From: an uncultured Eubacteriales bacterium
Lineage (GTDB): Bacteria > Bacillota > Clostridia > TANB77 > CAG-508
Length of the DNA stretch: 16,500 bases
NCBI GenBank assembly: GCA_902766085.1
Contig: CACXCH010000083.1
Span: 1-16,500 of the forward strand
Direction: 5' to 3'
The notes under the pieces are model-generated. The model worked only from the letters and a program-made list of their open reading frames with translations. It did not search any database and had not been told where the DNA came from. Of this stretch, positions 7,215 to 14,912 are shown piece by piece. Positions within the stretch are counted from its first letter, which is position 1, and each line of letters begins with the position of its first letter. Position numbers and translations under genes: made by a program.

Positions 7215-10169
7215 TTATTGAAACAAATCCATTATTTCATCCCTACTTAAATTGCTTATAAATGTTTCGTTTGTTGTTAACATATCATCCGCAAGTTTAG
7301 CCTTTTTTTCTTGCAAATTATATATTTTTTCTTCAATTGAATTTTTTGTAATAAGTTTATAGACTTGTACATTTCTCTTTTGTCCAATTCTATATGTTCT
7401 ATCTGTTGCTTGATTTTCAGCTGATAAGTTCCACCATGGATCATAATGAATTACCATATCGGCTCCAATTAAGTTTAATCCAGTTCCTCCTGCCTTTAGT
7501 GAAATTAGAAATACTTTTACATCTTCATTAAAGTTAAATTCATTTACTAAGTCCATCCTATCGCTTACTTTGGTTTTTCCAGTTAGTTTAAAATATTTTA
7601 TACCGAGTTTTTTCAATTCTGTTTCAATATATGGAAACATTGATGAATATCCTGAAAATAATAGTATCTTATGGCCACCTTCTACAGCTGTTTTTATTAC
7701 TTCCATACACTGAGTAAGTTTTTTACTCCCGCCTTCATAGTTCTCGATAAATAATCCTGGGTGGCAACATATCTGTCTAAGTCTCATAAGCAATGATAAA
7801 ATTTTTATTTGACTATTTTTCACACCATTTTCAGCAATTTCTTCTCTAGCTTGGTCTTGAGCAATTCTCATATACGATTTGTATAGTTGTAATTGCTCCC
7901 CATCCATTTCATTGTTTAAAACAGTTATTGTTTTGTCCGGTAGCTCAGTTAAAACTTTCTTTTTTATTCTTCTTAGAACAAAAGGTTCAATCATATTTTT
8001 TAGTTTAGAAAGAGAAGCTTCATCATTTTCCTTTACAATTGGTATTTCATAATTTGTTCTAAATTTATTATATGAAAATAAGTACCCTGGCATTATAAAG
8101 TCAAAGATGGACCATAACTCTGATAGCGAATTTTCAATTGGTGTTCCTGTTAATGCAAACCTTGTTATTGAATTTATTTCCTTTATGGCTTTAGCATTCT
8201 TAGTCGTATTATTCTTGATATATTGTGCCTCATCTGCAATTAAATATCTAAAAATATAATTTTTTTCTTTGTAAATTTCGATATCTCTTTTTAATAAATC
8301 ATAAGAAGTGATTGCAATATCATAATTTTGAATTTGACTTATTTGTTCTTTTCTTTCTTCTGAATTACCTGAAATTACAATTGTTTTTAATGTTGGAGTA
8401 AATTCTTTTGCTTCATTTTGCCAGTTAAGTGCTAATGAGCTTTGGCAAATAACAAGGCTAGGAAGTTTTCCAGTTTTGTTTTCCATTTCCTCTGAATAAG
8501 ATAGAATTACTGCTAAGACTTGAATGGTTTTGCCCAATCCCATATCATCTGCTAAAATTCCACCTAGTCCATATTTATCAAGAGTTTTTAGCCATTCAAA
8601 TCCTACTTGCTGATATTCTCTTAATGTTGCTGATAGCTTTTTAGGTAACTCAAATTTGCCTGAAATTTGTTTACTATCAACATCATCAATAAAATTTCTA
8701 AATTCCGGTGTTTCTTTAACTACAATTTCATTTTGTCTCAAAATCTTATCTAGATACATACTTCTATATAAAGGCATTTTGATTTCACCACTTGCAAGTT
8801 CTTTGTAACTAATGTTGGCAGAATCTGCTATCTTTTCAATTGCATCAAGTGTTTTATTATTCTCAAGGTCAATAAATTCTCCACTCTGTAATCTATGAAA
8901 CCTTTTTTTAAGTTTGTACTTTTTCATTATTTCTTCAAATTCCGTTTTATCAATTTTCATTTCAGATAAGTCAACACTTAAAAGATTGTTTTCAATTTTT
9001 ACTCCAACAGATGAAATTTGAGGCGAAATTATTTGCTTTGATTTAAATTCTTCTGTTGCGAGAACTTCAAATTTTTTAATAAATTCTTCTATTCCTGATT
9101 TTAGGAAATCATAGATTTTCTCATCATTTACTAAAATAAGGTTTAAATTCTTTTGGTCAAACATAAAACCTGCATTTTTAAATAAATCTAGAGCTTTAGA
9201 TTCTGCAATAGCATTTCTTGGAATATTTTCACTAGCATTTTCAAATGGATTAAACTCTGAATTGTCATAACAAAATTTTACATTTGCAGTTATGAAATTG
9301 CTTTTAGTAATATCAAGAAAAACCTTAACCTTTAGTTCTTTTGGCAAGTATTTTTTTAAATCCTCTTTTGGTATTCCTACCATTGTAAAATTATCATTCA
9401 TTTCAGAAATGATTAATGAATACAAATTTGCAAATTCTGTTTTCTTTAAGATAATTTCTTTTGTAAAGTTTACCTTGAAAATATTTAAAAGTCTTAATAC
9501 TGTCCTATAAAATTTAAAAGAGCATTTATATAGCTTATCTTTTTGCAAAAAATATATATTATTTTTTCCTCTTATTACAGAGTAATTAAAAATGTCAACA
9601 TTAGTTGTTATTTCAAAGTCATCATTTGATGAGCTGTTTTGAATTTGAAATTCAACTTTTGGCTCCATATCTACAAACTTTATCATTTTGTTGCCATATT
9701 GGTTTTCATATTCAATTTCCTCTCCAGCCATTGCTTCAAAAAGATCATCAATTCCGGTATTTGACAAAACAATTTCAGAATTTTTTATAAAACCTGTGTA
9801 ATATGAAGATACAGCATTTGCATATTTTATTATTTCAGCATATTTCATAACAAAGTCAAGTATTTTTTTACTTTTTTCATCAAAGGCATCCTTTGTGTGG
9901 ATAAATTCAAGTTTTAGACCATATTTAACATTGTCATGATTCATTATATGGTCATAAAACTCAACAAGATTCTTTATTTTATACATTTGAGTTTTGCCTA
10001 TTTTGAACTCTACCTTAAACTCCTTTGAATTGTAGTTGTAAATTAATTTTGGAATTAACTTAACATTATGTGCATTTAAAATAATTGCTTTTTCGTCCTC
10101 TTGCTCTTGCTCATAAAAAGAATTTATCATTTGTCTATAGATACGATACTTTTCCTCATTCTCAGTCAT
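7215..10169 (-). CDS. SNF2-family ATP-dependent helicase without a SWIM finger, 984 aa
   Basis: This is a bacterial Swi2/Snf2-type DNA translocase. The C-terminal half holds both RecA-like lobes with the family motifs in order. These are motif I DDMGLGKT (near residue 540), motif II DEAQ (near 646, the usual DEAH variant), motif III ALTGTPIEN (near 675), motif V SLKAGGTGLNL (near 890), and motif VI QATDRTYRIGQ (near 920). The motif VI arginines expected to contact ATP are present. The N-terminal half (about 1-500) resembles the poorly defined region associated with bacterial SNF2 proteins. Many clostridial relatives begin with a CxC...CxH SWIM zinc finger. None is visible here, and the DNA just upstream is not coding in any frame I read. 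The ATG has GGAGA 7 nt upstream. It stands alone behind its own promoter. Roles in DNA repair or transcription recovery are family-level inference only. Confidence 0.93.
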   Translation of the reverse strand: MTENEEKYRIYRQMINSFYEQEQEDEKAIILNAHNVKLIPKLIYNYNSKEFKVEFKIGKTQMYKIKNLVEFYDHIMNHDNVKYGLKLEFIHTKDAFDEKSKKILDFVMKYAEIIKYANAVSSYYTGFIKNSEIVLSNTGIDDLFEAMAGEEIEYENQYGNKMIKFVDMEPKVEFQIQNSSSNDDFEITTNVDIFNYSVIRGKNNIYFLQKDKLYKCSFKFYRTVLRLLNIFKVNFTKEIILKKTEFANLYSLIISEMNDNFTMVGIPKEDLKKYLPKELKVKVFLDITKSNFITANVKFCYDNSEFNPFENASENIPRNAIAESKALDLFKNAGFMFDQKNLNLILVNDEKIYDFLKSGIEEFIKKFEVLATEEFKSKQIISPQISSVGVKIENNLLSVDLSEMKIDKTEFEEIMKKYKLKKRFHRLQSGEFIDLENNKTLDAIEKIADSANISYKELASGEIKMPLYRSMYLDKILRQNEIVVKETPEFRNFIDDVDSKQISGKFELPKKLSATLREYQQVGFEWLKTLDKYGLGGILADDMGLGKTIQVLAVILSYSEEMENKTGKLPSLVICQSSLALNWQNEAKEFTPTLKTIVISGNSEERKEQISQIQNYDIAITSYDLLKRDIEIYKEKNYIFRYLIADEAQYIKNNTTKNAKAIKEINSITRFALTGTPIENSLSELWSIFDFIMPGYLFSYNKFRTNYEIPIVKENDEASLSKLKNMIEPFVLRRIKKKVLTELPDKTITVLNNEMDGEQLQLYKSYMRIAQDQAREEIAENGVKNSQIKILSLLMRLRQICCHPGLFIENYEGGSKKLTQCMEVIKTAVEGGHKILLFSGYSSMFPYIETELKKLGIKYFKLTGKTKVSDRMDLVNEFNFNEDVKVFLISLKAGGTGLNLIGADMVIHYDPWWNLSAENQATDRTYRIGQKRNVQVYKLITKNSIEEKIYNLQEKKAKLADDMLTTNETFISNLSRDEIMDLFQ

Positions 10170-10206
10170 AAAAGAATCTCCATTTTTCTTTAATTATTAG
10201 TCTATA

Positions 10207-10235
10207 ATTATATAATAATTTGTTCTCAAAATCAA
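10207..10235 (-). promoter_or_regulatory. Promoter of the SNF2 helicase gene
   Basis: On the minus strand there is TTGATT (10230-10235), a 17-base spacer and a perfect TATAAT (10207-10212), with a predicted start near 10200, about 30 nt before the ATG. It is divergent from the antitoxin promoter about 60 bases away. Confidence 0.75.
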
Positions 10236-10291
10236 GACATATAAAGATTAAATATTTGTATTGTTACAGGTTAATTTTTTTAGGAAAAGTA

Positions 10292-10320
10292 TTGATTTGT
10301 TTGGTAAAAAGTGGTATAAT
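10292..10320 (+). promoter_or_regulatory. Promoter of the antitoxin-like gene
   Basis: TTGATT (10292-10297), a 17-base spacer and a perfect TATAAT (10315-10320) with TGG in front form an extended -10. The start should be near 10327, about 34 nt before the ATG. With the excellent ribosome site this predicts steady, high expression. Confidence 0.82.
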
Positions 10321-10360
10321 AAAAATGTGTTTAATAATAAGAAAAAGGAGGTAAAATCAA

Positions 10361-10528
10361 ATGTTTGATGAAAACGAGTTTAATTTTGAGATTGAAAATC
10401 TTAAAAAAGATTTTGCCATGGAGAATATTAATATAAATGCTGATGATGTTAATATGTTAAAGAAATATAATAATAATGAAATTTCAATAAATGATGTTAT
10501 TGATAATATCACTAAGAATTTAGCATAA
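10361..10528 (+). CDS. VbhA/FicA-like antitoxin of a Fic toxin, 55 aa
   Basis: The ATG has a perfect AAGGAGG site (10346-10352) 8-9 nt upstream and a good promoter, so the gene is well supported. The product begins MFDENEFNFEIENL. Residues 17-50 follow the antitoxin VbhA pattern: an inhibitory helix, a short turn, then a Tyr followed by an (N)EIS-type turn and a C-terminal helix. In class I Fic systems the antitoxin inhibits through (S/T)xxxE(G/N), where the Glu pairs with an arginine of the Fic motif and blocks productive ATP binding. Here the matching segment is DFAMEN (17-22), so the key Glu21 and Asn22 are kept and the first residue is Asp. A Fic protein lies downstream on the same strand, which supports the call. 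The 452-base gap between them is unusual. Assignment rests on motif reading, not on a search. Confidence 0.75.
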   Translation: MFDENEFNFEIENLKKDFAMENININADDVNMLKKYNNNEISINDVIDNITKNLA

Positions 10529-10708
10529 TTAAAACCTTTGTAAATTGTAAAAGTAAAGTATAGTTTTAGGAACTAATGTCTAAATAAAAATTAATTAATG
10601 CATTTTTATTTTTGGTTTGGGATATTTTCTCAAATAATTACTTAAGACATTGTCACAATGAATTATACACATTTTTATTTTTTTGATTATAAAGTAATGA
10701 CAAATATT

Positions 10709-10743
10709 AAAAAAATGGCTATAATTTGTATAGTCATTTTTTT
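10709..10743 (+). terminator. Bidirectional intrinsic terminator between antitoxin and toxin
   Basis: TGGCTATA (10716-10723) pairs with TATAGTCA (10729-10736) with one G-U on the plus strand and a 5-base loop. It is flanked by seven A (10709-10715) and seven T (10737-10743) that extend the stem. The symmetric A/T runs allow termination on both strands. On the plus strand it would stop antitoxin transcripts before they reach fic. Confidence 0.75.
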
Positions 10744-10827
10744 GTATAATATGAAAATCACAAAAACTCGTTTCTAATTTAGCTCCATTAAATAATGAAA
10801 ACAAATAGATTTTACAAAAGAAAATTT

Positions 10828-10856
10828 TTGATTTTTTCTTGTTGTAAAAATAATAT
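10828..10856 (+). promoter_or_regulatory. Weak possible fic promoter
   Basis: TTGATT (10828-10833), a 17-base spacer and TAATAT (10851-10856, four of six consensus bases) would start a transcript near 10863, just before the conserved leader at 10876. It is the best placed candidate after the terminator, but the match is modest. Confidence 0.35.
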
Positions 10857-10875
10857 GTACAAATTGAATGATGTT

Positions 10876-10980
10876 ATGTTACTGATGCGATTAACGTGTT
10901 AAAGGTTATAGATAAGTCCCTTTTTAAAATCTAAATATATTAAGGAGATTAGTATAAGCTTATTTATACTAGGTTATATA
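10876..10980 (+). promoter_or_regulatory. fic leader: pseudoknot-like element shared with porD, then SD and hairpin
   Basis: From ATGTTACTGAT (10876) to AAGGAG (10942-10947) this matches the porD leader at about 63 of 73 positions by hand alignment. Stem AAAGG/CCTTT (10901-10905 with 10919-10923) encloses a 13-base loop. TAGAT in the loop (10909-10913) can pair with ATCTA in the tail (10929-10933), an H-type pseudoknot. CCTT of the stem can instead pair with AAGG of the ribosome site. After the site, arms 10950-10957 and 10964-10971 form a hairpin, and the ATG follows 9 nt later. Layout suggests control of translation. It recalls small pseudoknot aptamers such as preQ1-I, but the identity is unproven. 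Confidence 0.6.
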
Positions 10981-11577
10981 ATGAATCCGGATTTATACGA
11001 AACTAGGAATTCAATTTATTGCTATAAGGGCACAAATGTATTAATAAATAAATTTAATATTAGAGATAATAGAACTCTTCAAGAGGTTGAGAAGAAAATT
11101 GTTCTTACTAAATTATTCGAGCTCCATAAAAATAAACAAATCGGTGATTTTAGTAAAACTCATTTTTTGTCAATACATAAGTATTTGTTTGAAGATATTT
11201 ATCCATTTGCTGGAAAGATAAGAACCGAAAATATTGCAAAAGATTATTTTAGATTCGCAGAATGGGAATATATTGAAGATGAATTAGATAGCTTATTAAA
11301 TAAGCTAAGGTCTCAAAATTATCTAATAGGAGAAGGTAAAGAAGATATTTCTAAAGGTTTAGCATATTATTTAGCAGAGCTAAATGTTTTGCATCCATTT
11401 AGAGAAGGAAACGGAAGAACTATTAGAGAATTTATTAGGCAACTTGCTTTTAAGGATGGTTACATATTTGATTTAAAAAATGTTTCATCAAAAGAATTTT
11501 TGGAGGCAAGCAAAAAATCAGTAGTAGATACTACTGATTTAGAGCAAATTATAGTAAAAAGTTTAAATAAAAAGTAA
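10981..11577 (+). CDS. Fic-domain AMP-transferase, class I toxin, 198 aa
   Basis: Fic enzymes usually transfer AMP from ATP to a hydroxyl side chain of a target protein. FicT/VbhT toxins modify DNA gyrase and topoisomerase IV. The catalytic motif HPFREGNGRTIR is complete at residues 138-149: the base His138, acidic Glu142 for the metal, the GNG anion hole, and Arg146 and Arg149. Upstream are the family segments FEDIYPFAGKIRTENIAK (70-87) and RFA, which form the flap region. The length fits FicT. No intrinsic inhibitory (S/T)xxxE(G/N) helix is evident, so it should need the separate antitoxin at 10361. There is only a weak AGG next to the ATG. The strong site AAGGAG is about 33 nt upstream, across a hairpin. 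The gene converges on tex with a terminator between them. The target here is unknown. Confidence 0.92.
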   Translation: MNPDLYETRNSIYCYKGTNVLINKFNIRDNRTLQEVEKKIVLTKLFELHKNKQIGDFSKTHFLSIHKYLFEDIYPFAGKIRTENIAKDYFRFAEWEYIEDELDSLLNKLRSQNYLIGEGKEDISKGLAYYLAELNVLHPFREGNGRTIREFIRQLAFKDGYIFDLKNVSSKEFLEASKKSVVDTTDLEQIIVKSLNKK

Positions 11578-11602
11578 GAGTCAATATAATTTTGTGTATT
11601 TT

Positions 11603-11650
11603 GAGTATATTGTAAAGTTGGTGTAAACTTAACAATATACTCTGTATTTT
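11603..11650 (+). terminator. Terminator between the convergent fic and tex genes
   Basis: GAGTATATTGT (11603-11613) and ACAATATACTC (11632-11642) form an 11-bp stem. It continues after one mismatch with 5 bp (11615-11619 with 11626-11630) and a 6-base loop. The plus-strand tail is T-rich, so it mainly ends fic transcription. The minus-strand tail is A-rich, so tex would not be stopped here efficiently. Confidence 0.75.
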
Positions 11651-13811
11651 ATTCTTTTGCTTGTTTCATAGATAATTTTACTTGTTGTTTGTCGTGGTCT
11701 ATATCTATAACTTTCACGTTTACGATGTCTCCAACTGAAACTATTTCAGATGGATTTTTTACATACTTGTCACTCATTTCTGATATATGTACTAAGCCAT
11801 CGTGTTTTACGCCAACATCAACAAAGCAGCCAAATGCTGTAATGTTCCTGACCGTTCCTTTAAGTATCATTCCAATTTGCAAATCATCAAATTTTAAAAC
11901 ATCAGATCTTAATATTGGTTTTGGCATTTCATCCCTTGGATCTCTTCCTGGCTTTTCAAGCTCGCTAATTATATCTGTTAGTGTTAATTCTCCAATGTCA
12001 AGCTCTTTTGCCTTTTGGCTTATATCTATTTTAGTTAAATCATTTTTTAAAGAGTTTAACTTTTCTTTATCAAGCAAATCGGCTACTTTGTATCCTAAAT
12101 TATTTAAAAGTTTTTCAGTTTTGTCATAGCTCTCAGGATGAACTGCTGTAATTTCTAATGGATTTTTACCATTTGGTACTCTAATAAATCCGGCACATTG
12201 TTCAAATGCAACTTTTCCTAATTTTGGAACCTTTGTTAGTTGTTTTCTTTCTGTAAATTTTCCATTTTCATCACGATAAGCAACTATGTTATTTGCAATA
12301 GTATTGTTAATTCCAGAAACGTACGATAAAAGTGAAGGTGTTGCTGTATTAATATCAACTCCAACTTCGTTAACAGCGTCTTCAACAACTGTTGTAAGCT
12401 CGTCTTCAAGTTCTTTTTGGTTTACATCATGCTGATATTGCCCGATGCCTATTGCCTTGGGGTCAATTTTTACAAATTCAGCAAGTGGGTCCTGAAGTCT
12501 TCTTGCAATTGAAATTGCTCCTCTTAATGAAACATTTAAATTTGGGTACTCTTTTGTTGCAAGTTCTGATGCTGAATAAACAGAAGCTCCTGCTTCACTT
12601 ACAATTACAAAGCTTACATCAATATTATCTTTTTCCTTTAATTCCTTAATAGTAACAGAAACAAATTGTTCTGATTCTCTTGATGCTGTTCCATTTCCAA
12701 TAGCAATAACATTTATTTTGTCTTTTTTTATTAAATTAATCATTGTTTTTTTAGAACCTTCAATGTCATTTTGAGGCTCTGTTGGATAAATTACTCCTGT
12801 GTCTAAAACTTTTCCAGTTTCGTCAATTACAGCAAGTTTGCAACCAGTTCTATATGCTGGATCAAATCCAAGAACAGTGTATCCTTTTAAAGGTGCTCCT
12901 AGCAATAATTGTTTTGCGTTTTTTCCAAAAATTTTAATAGCTTCCTTGTCTGCTTTTTCTTTTAAATCAGCTCTAATTTCTCTATCAATTGATGGTTCAA
13001 TTAATCTTGTCCATGAATCATTAATTGTATCTATTAATTGTTCATTTCTTGTTGAACTGTTTTTTATAATTTGACATTGCAAATATTCAATTATTTTCTC
13101 ATCATTTTTTACTAACTTTACTTTTAAGAATTTCTCTTTTTCGCCACGATTAATTGCAAGTATTCTATGTGAAGGAATTGTCTTGATTAGCTCGGAAAAA
13201 TCATAATACATTTCATAAGGTGATTTTACATCTTTATCAACAGCTTCTGAATTTATTTTTCCATCTCTGTAATATATTTTTTTTATTTGTTTTCTAAAGT
13301 CAGCACTATCTGAAATATCTTCTGCAATAATATCCTCAGCTCCTTGAATTGCATCTTCAACAGTTTTAACATTTTCATTTAGATAGTCTTTAGCTACTTC
13401 AAAAATATCTTGTTTATTTTTTTGTTTTAATATATCATCAGCAAGGCCTTGTAACCCATTGGCTTTGGCAACTGTAGCTCTAGTTTTTTTCTTTTGTTTA
13501 TATGGTCTGTAAATATCATCAACCTCAGTTTGAGTCACTGCTAAATCAAGGGCTTTTTTTATTTCATCAGTCATCTTTCCTTGATTTGTAATAGACTCGA
13601 TAACTGCATTTTTCTTTTCTTGTAAATTTCTTAAATATGTTAGCCTTTGATCAAGATTTCTAAGCTGTTCATCACTTAAATTGCCTGTGACTTCCTTTCT
13701 GTATCTGGCAATAAAAGGAATTGTATTTCCTGAATCAATTAATTCAACAGTTTTATCAACTTGCGATTTTCTTATTTGTAATTCATTTGCTATAGTTTCA
13801 TTAATATCCAT
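11649..13811 (-). CDS. tex: Tex family S1 RNA-binding transcription accessory protein, 720 aa
   Basis: Tex is a cytoplasmic nucleic-acid-binding protein. It is known from Bordetella toxin-gene regulation and Pseudomonas/Streptococcus fitness studies, with a fold related to eukaryotic Spt6. The architecture is complete and collinear. There is an N-terminal helical HTH-like region with NTIPFIARYRKEVTGNL at about residues 29-45. A YqgF/RNase H-like domain begins near KGYTVLGFDPAYRTGCKLAV at about 310-330. Helix-hairpin-helix repeats lie around 470-560 (LLSYVSGINNTIANNIVAYR and VPKLGKVAFEQCAGF). The S1 domain is at about 648-718 (LKGTVRNITAFGCFVDVGVK, DGLVHISEMS, VKLSMK). The length is typical of the family. 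The ATG follows AGGAGA with about 9 nt spacing. It is a single-gene unit with its own promoter, convergent with fic. Confidence 0.96.
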   Translation of the reverse strand: MDINETIANELQIRKSQVDKTVELIDSGNTIPFIARYRKEVTGNLSDEQLRNLDQRLTYLRNLQEKKNAVIESITNQGKMTDEIKKALDLAVTQTEVDDIYRPYKQKKKTRATVAKANGLQGLADDILKQKNKQDIFEVAKDYLNENVKTVEDAIQGAEDIIAEDISDSADFRKQIKKIYYRDGKINSEAVDKDVKSPYEMYYDFSELIKTIPSHRILAINRGEKEKFLKVKLVKNDEKIIEYLQCQIIKNSSTRNEQLIDTINDSWTRLIEPSIDREIRADLKEKADKEAIKIFGKNAKQLLLGAPLKGYTVLGFDPAYRTGCKLAVIDETGKVLDTGVIYPTEPQNDIEGSKKTMINLIKKDKINVIAIGNGTASRESEQFVSVTIKELKEKDNIDVSFVIVSEAGASVYSASELATKEYPNLNVSLRGAISIARRLQDPLAEFVKIDPKAIGIGQYQHDVNQKELEDELTTVVEDAVNEVGVDINTATPSLLSYVSGINNTIANNIVAYRDENGKFTERKQLTKVPKLGKVAFEQCAGFIRVPNGKNPLEITAVHPESYDKTEKLLNNLGYKVADLLDKEKLNSLKNDLTKIDISQKAKELDIGELTLTDIISELEKPGRDPRDEMPKPILRSDVLKFDDLQIGMILKGTVRNITAFGCFVDVGVKHDGLVHISEMSDKYVKNPSEIVSVGDIVNVKVIDIDHDKQQVKLSMKQAKE

Positions 13812-13848
13812 TATTATATATTCTCCTAAAAAATTTGAACGTGATACA

Positions 13849-13877
13849 AGTATAATATTTTTGCAAAAAATTTACAA
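13849..13877 (-). promoter_or_regulatory. Likely tex promoter
   Basis: On the minus strand there is TTGTAA (13872-13877), a 17-base spacer and TATACT (13849-13854, five of six). The start would be near 13842, about 30 nt before the tex ATG. Confidence 0.6.
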
Positions 13878-13929
13878 CCTTCTAAATAAAATAAATGGTG
13901 TTAAGGTTACTTGGTTAATGGTTTAAATT

Positions 13930-13961
13930 AAAAGACTAGGAATTTAAGTTCCTAGTCCTTT
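13930..13961 (-). terminator. Terminator of the por operon
   Basis: GACTAGGAA (13934-13942) and TTCCTAGTC (13949-13957) form a perfect 9-bp GC-containing stem. On the minus strand it is extended by one U-G and four A-T pairs, with a 6-base loop. The minus-strand 3' side is TTTT followed by AT-rich DNA. It sits four bases after the porB stop. Confidence 0.85.
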
Positions 13962-13964
13962 ATG

Positions 13965-14912
13965 TTATTTATTTGTCATTTCTTCTTTAGCTAATAGCTC
14001 ATTCCAACGTTTATCAACTTCTTTTTGGAATTCGTCTAGCATCCATTCATTGCCTGGTTTAAAAATATGTCTGAACCTCTTTTGTGTTTTTAGAAATTCC
14101 GTTACTGGCTTTTTATTTGCTGGTTTATAGTTTATATGGTATATGCCATTTTCTACTTCATATAATGGCCAATAGCAAGTTTCAACTGCTAATTTGTTTA
14201 TTTCCATTAAATCTTCTGTTGGGTATCCCCATCCTCTTGGGCAAGGTGCTAATACATTTAAAAACTTTGCACCTTTAGTGTAAATGGCCTTTTCAGATTT
14301 CTCGTATAAATCTTGCAATGTCAAATATGCTGCTGTTTGAGCTACATAAGGAATATGATGTGCTACCATAATTTCTGTTAGGTCTTTTCTTGATTGCATT
14401 TTTCCTGGAATTACTTTTCCAGCTGGTGATGTTGTTGTATCAGCAAAACGTGGTGTTGCTGAAGAACGTTGGATTCCTGTGTTCATATATGCTCCATTAT
14501 CATAGCATACATAAGTTAAATCATGTCCTCTTTCCATAGCTCCTGATAAACTTTGGATTCCTATATCATAAGTTCCTCCATCTCCACCAAATACTATGAA
14601 TTTTGTATTTTCACCTTCTGGCAATTTACCTTGTTTTTTTAAAGATTTATATGCTGCTTCAACTCCTGATTCTGTTGCTGATGCACACTCAAATGCAGTA
14701 TGAATATATGAATCAGTCCAAGCTGAATATGGATAAATGCAAGTTGAAACTTCCATGCATCCTGTTGCATTTGATACTACAACATGATCCTCTGGATGTA
14801 CAGCTCTTAAAACCATTCTTGCAACAACCGGTGCTCCACATCCTGCACACATTCTGTGTCCAGATGTAAATCTTGAAGGCTTATTTGCTACTACTTCTTT
14901 TACATTATACAT
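13965..14912 (-). CDS. porB: Pyruvate:ferredoxin oxidoreductase, beta subunit
   Basis: This 315-aa subunit binds thiamine diphosphate and one 4Fe-4S cluster. The enzyme oxidises pyruvate with CoA to acetyl-CoA and CO2 and reduces ferredoxin. Cluster-binding cysteines are seen at Cys22 and Cys25 (MCAGCGAPV), Cys52 (NATGC), and a later APCPRGW cysteine near 225. The diphosphate-binding motif GDGGTYDIG is at residues 110-118, with the downstream NGAYMNTG segment near 140. The length is normal. The ATG directly follows the porA stop without a spare base. Its ribosome site GGAGGG is encoded by the last codons of porA, so translation is likely coupled. A related 2-oxoacid oxidoreductase with another substrate cannot be fully ruled out. 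Confidence 0.95.
   Translation of the reverse strand: MYNVKEVVANKPSRFTSGHRMCAGCGAPVVARMVLRAVHPEDHVVVSNATGCMEVSTCIYPYSAWTDSYIHTAFECASATESGVEAAYKSLKKQGKLPEGENTKFIVFGGDGGTYDIGIQSLSGAMERGHDLTYVCYDNGAYMNTGIQRSSATPRFADTTTSPAGKVIPGKMQSRKDLTEIMVAHHIPYVAQTAAYLTLQDLYEKSEKAIYTKGAKFLNVLAPCPRGWGYPTEDLMEINKLAVETCYWPLYEVENGIYHINYKPANKKPVTEFLKTQKRFRHIFKPGNEWMLDEFQKEVDKRWNELLAKEEMTNK

Larger units (their letters stand above)
10529..10875. other. Gene-free stretch between antitoxin and Fic toxin
   Basis: I see no convincing gene here. The stretch holds an AT-only inverted repeat (10582-10591 against 10602-10611) and an odd palindrome CATTGT-C-ACAATG at 10648-10660 of operator-like size. It also holds the bidirectional terminator at 10709-10743 and a weak promoter for fic at 10828-10856. 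Short reading frames, including a 39-codon hydrophobic one from 10658, lack ribosome sites. Confidence 0.6.

Noticed and set aside
10648..10660. 13-base palindrome CATTGT-C-ACAATG as a repressor operator
   Set aside because: It is a single copy, not near a convincing promoter, and lies close to terminator DNA, so it is noted only in the gap description.
10658..10777. 39-codon plus-strand frame with a hydrophobic stretch, resembling a small membrane toxin
   Set aside because: No ribosome site. Its hydrophobic codons are mostly the terminator hairpin read as protein.
10595..10804. 69-codon minus-strand frame between antitoxin and fic
   Set aside because: No ribosome site, no promoter facing it, low-complexity composition, and it runs through the bidirectional terminator.
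10876..10914. Reading TTATAGAT in the shared leader as a -10 box of a common promoter
   Set aside because: No -35-like sequence lies 16-18 bases upstream in both copies. The conservation also extends about 30 bases downstream to the ribosome site, which suits an RNA element better.
10876..10948. Calling the fic/porD leader a preQ1-I riboswitch
   Set aside because: The stem-loop-tail layout is similar, but the specificity cytosine is not kept in the porD copy and neither gene is in queuosine metabolism.
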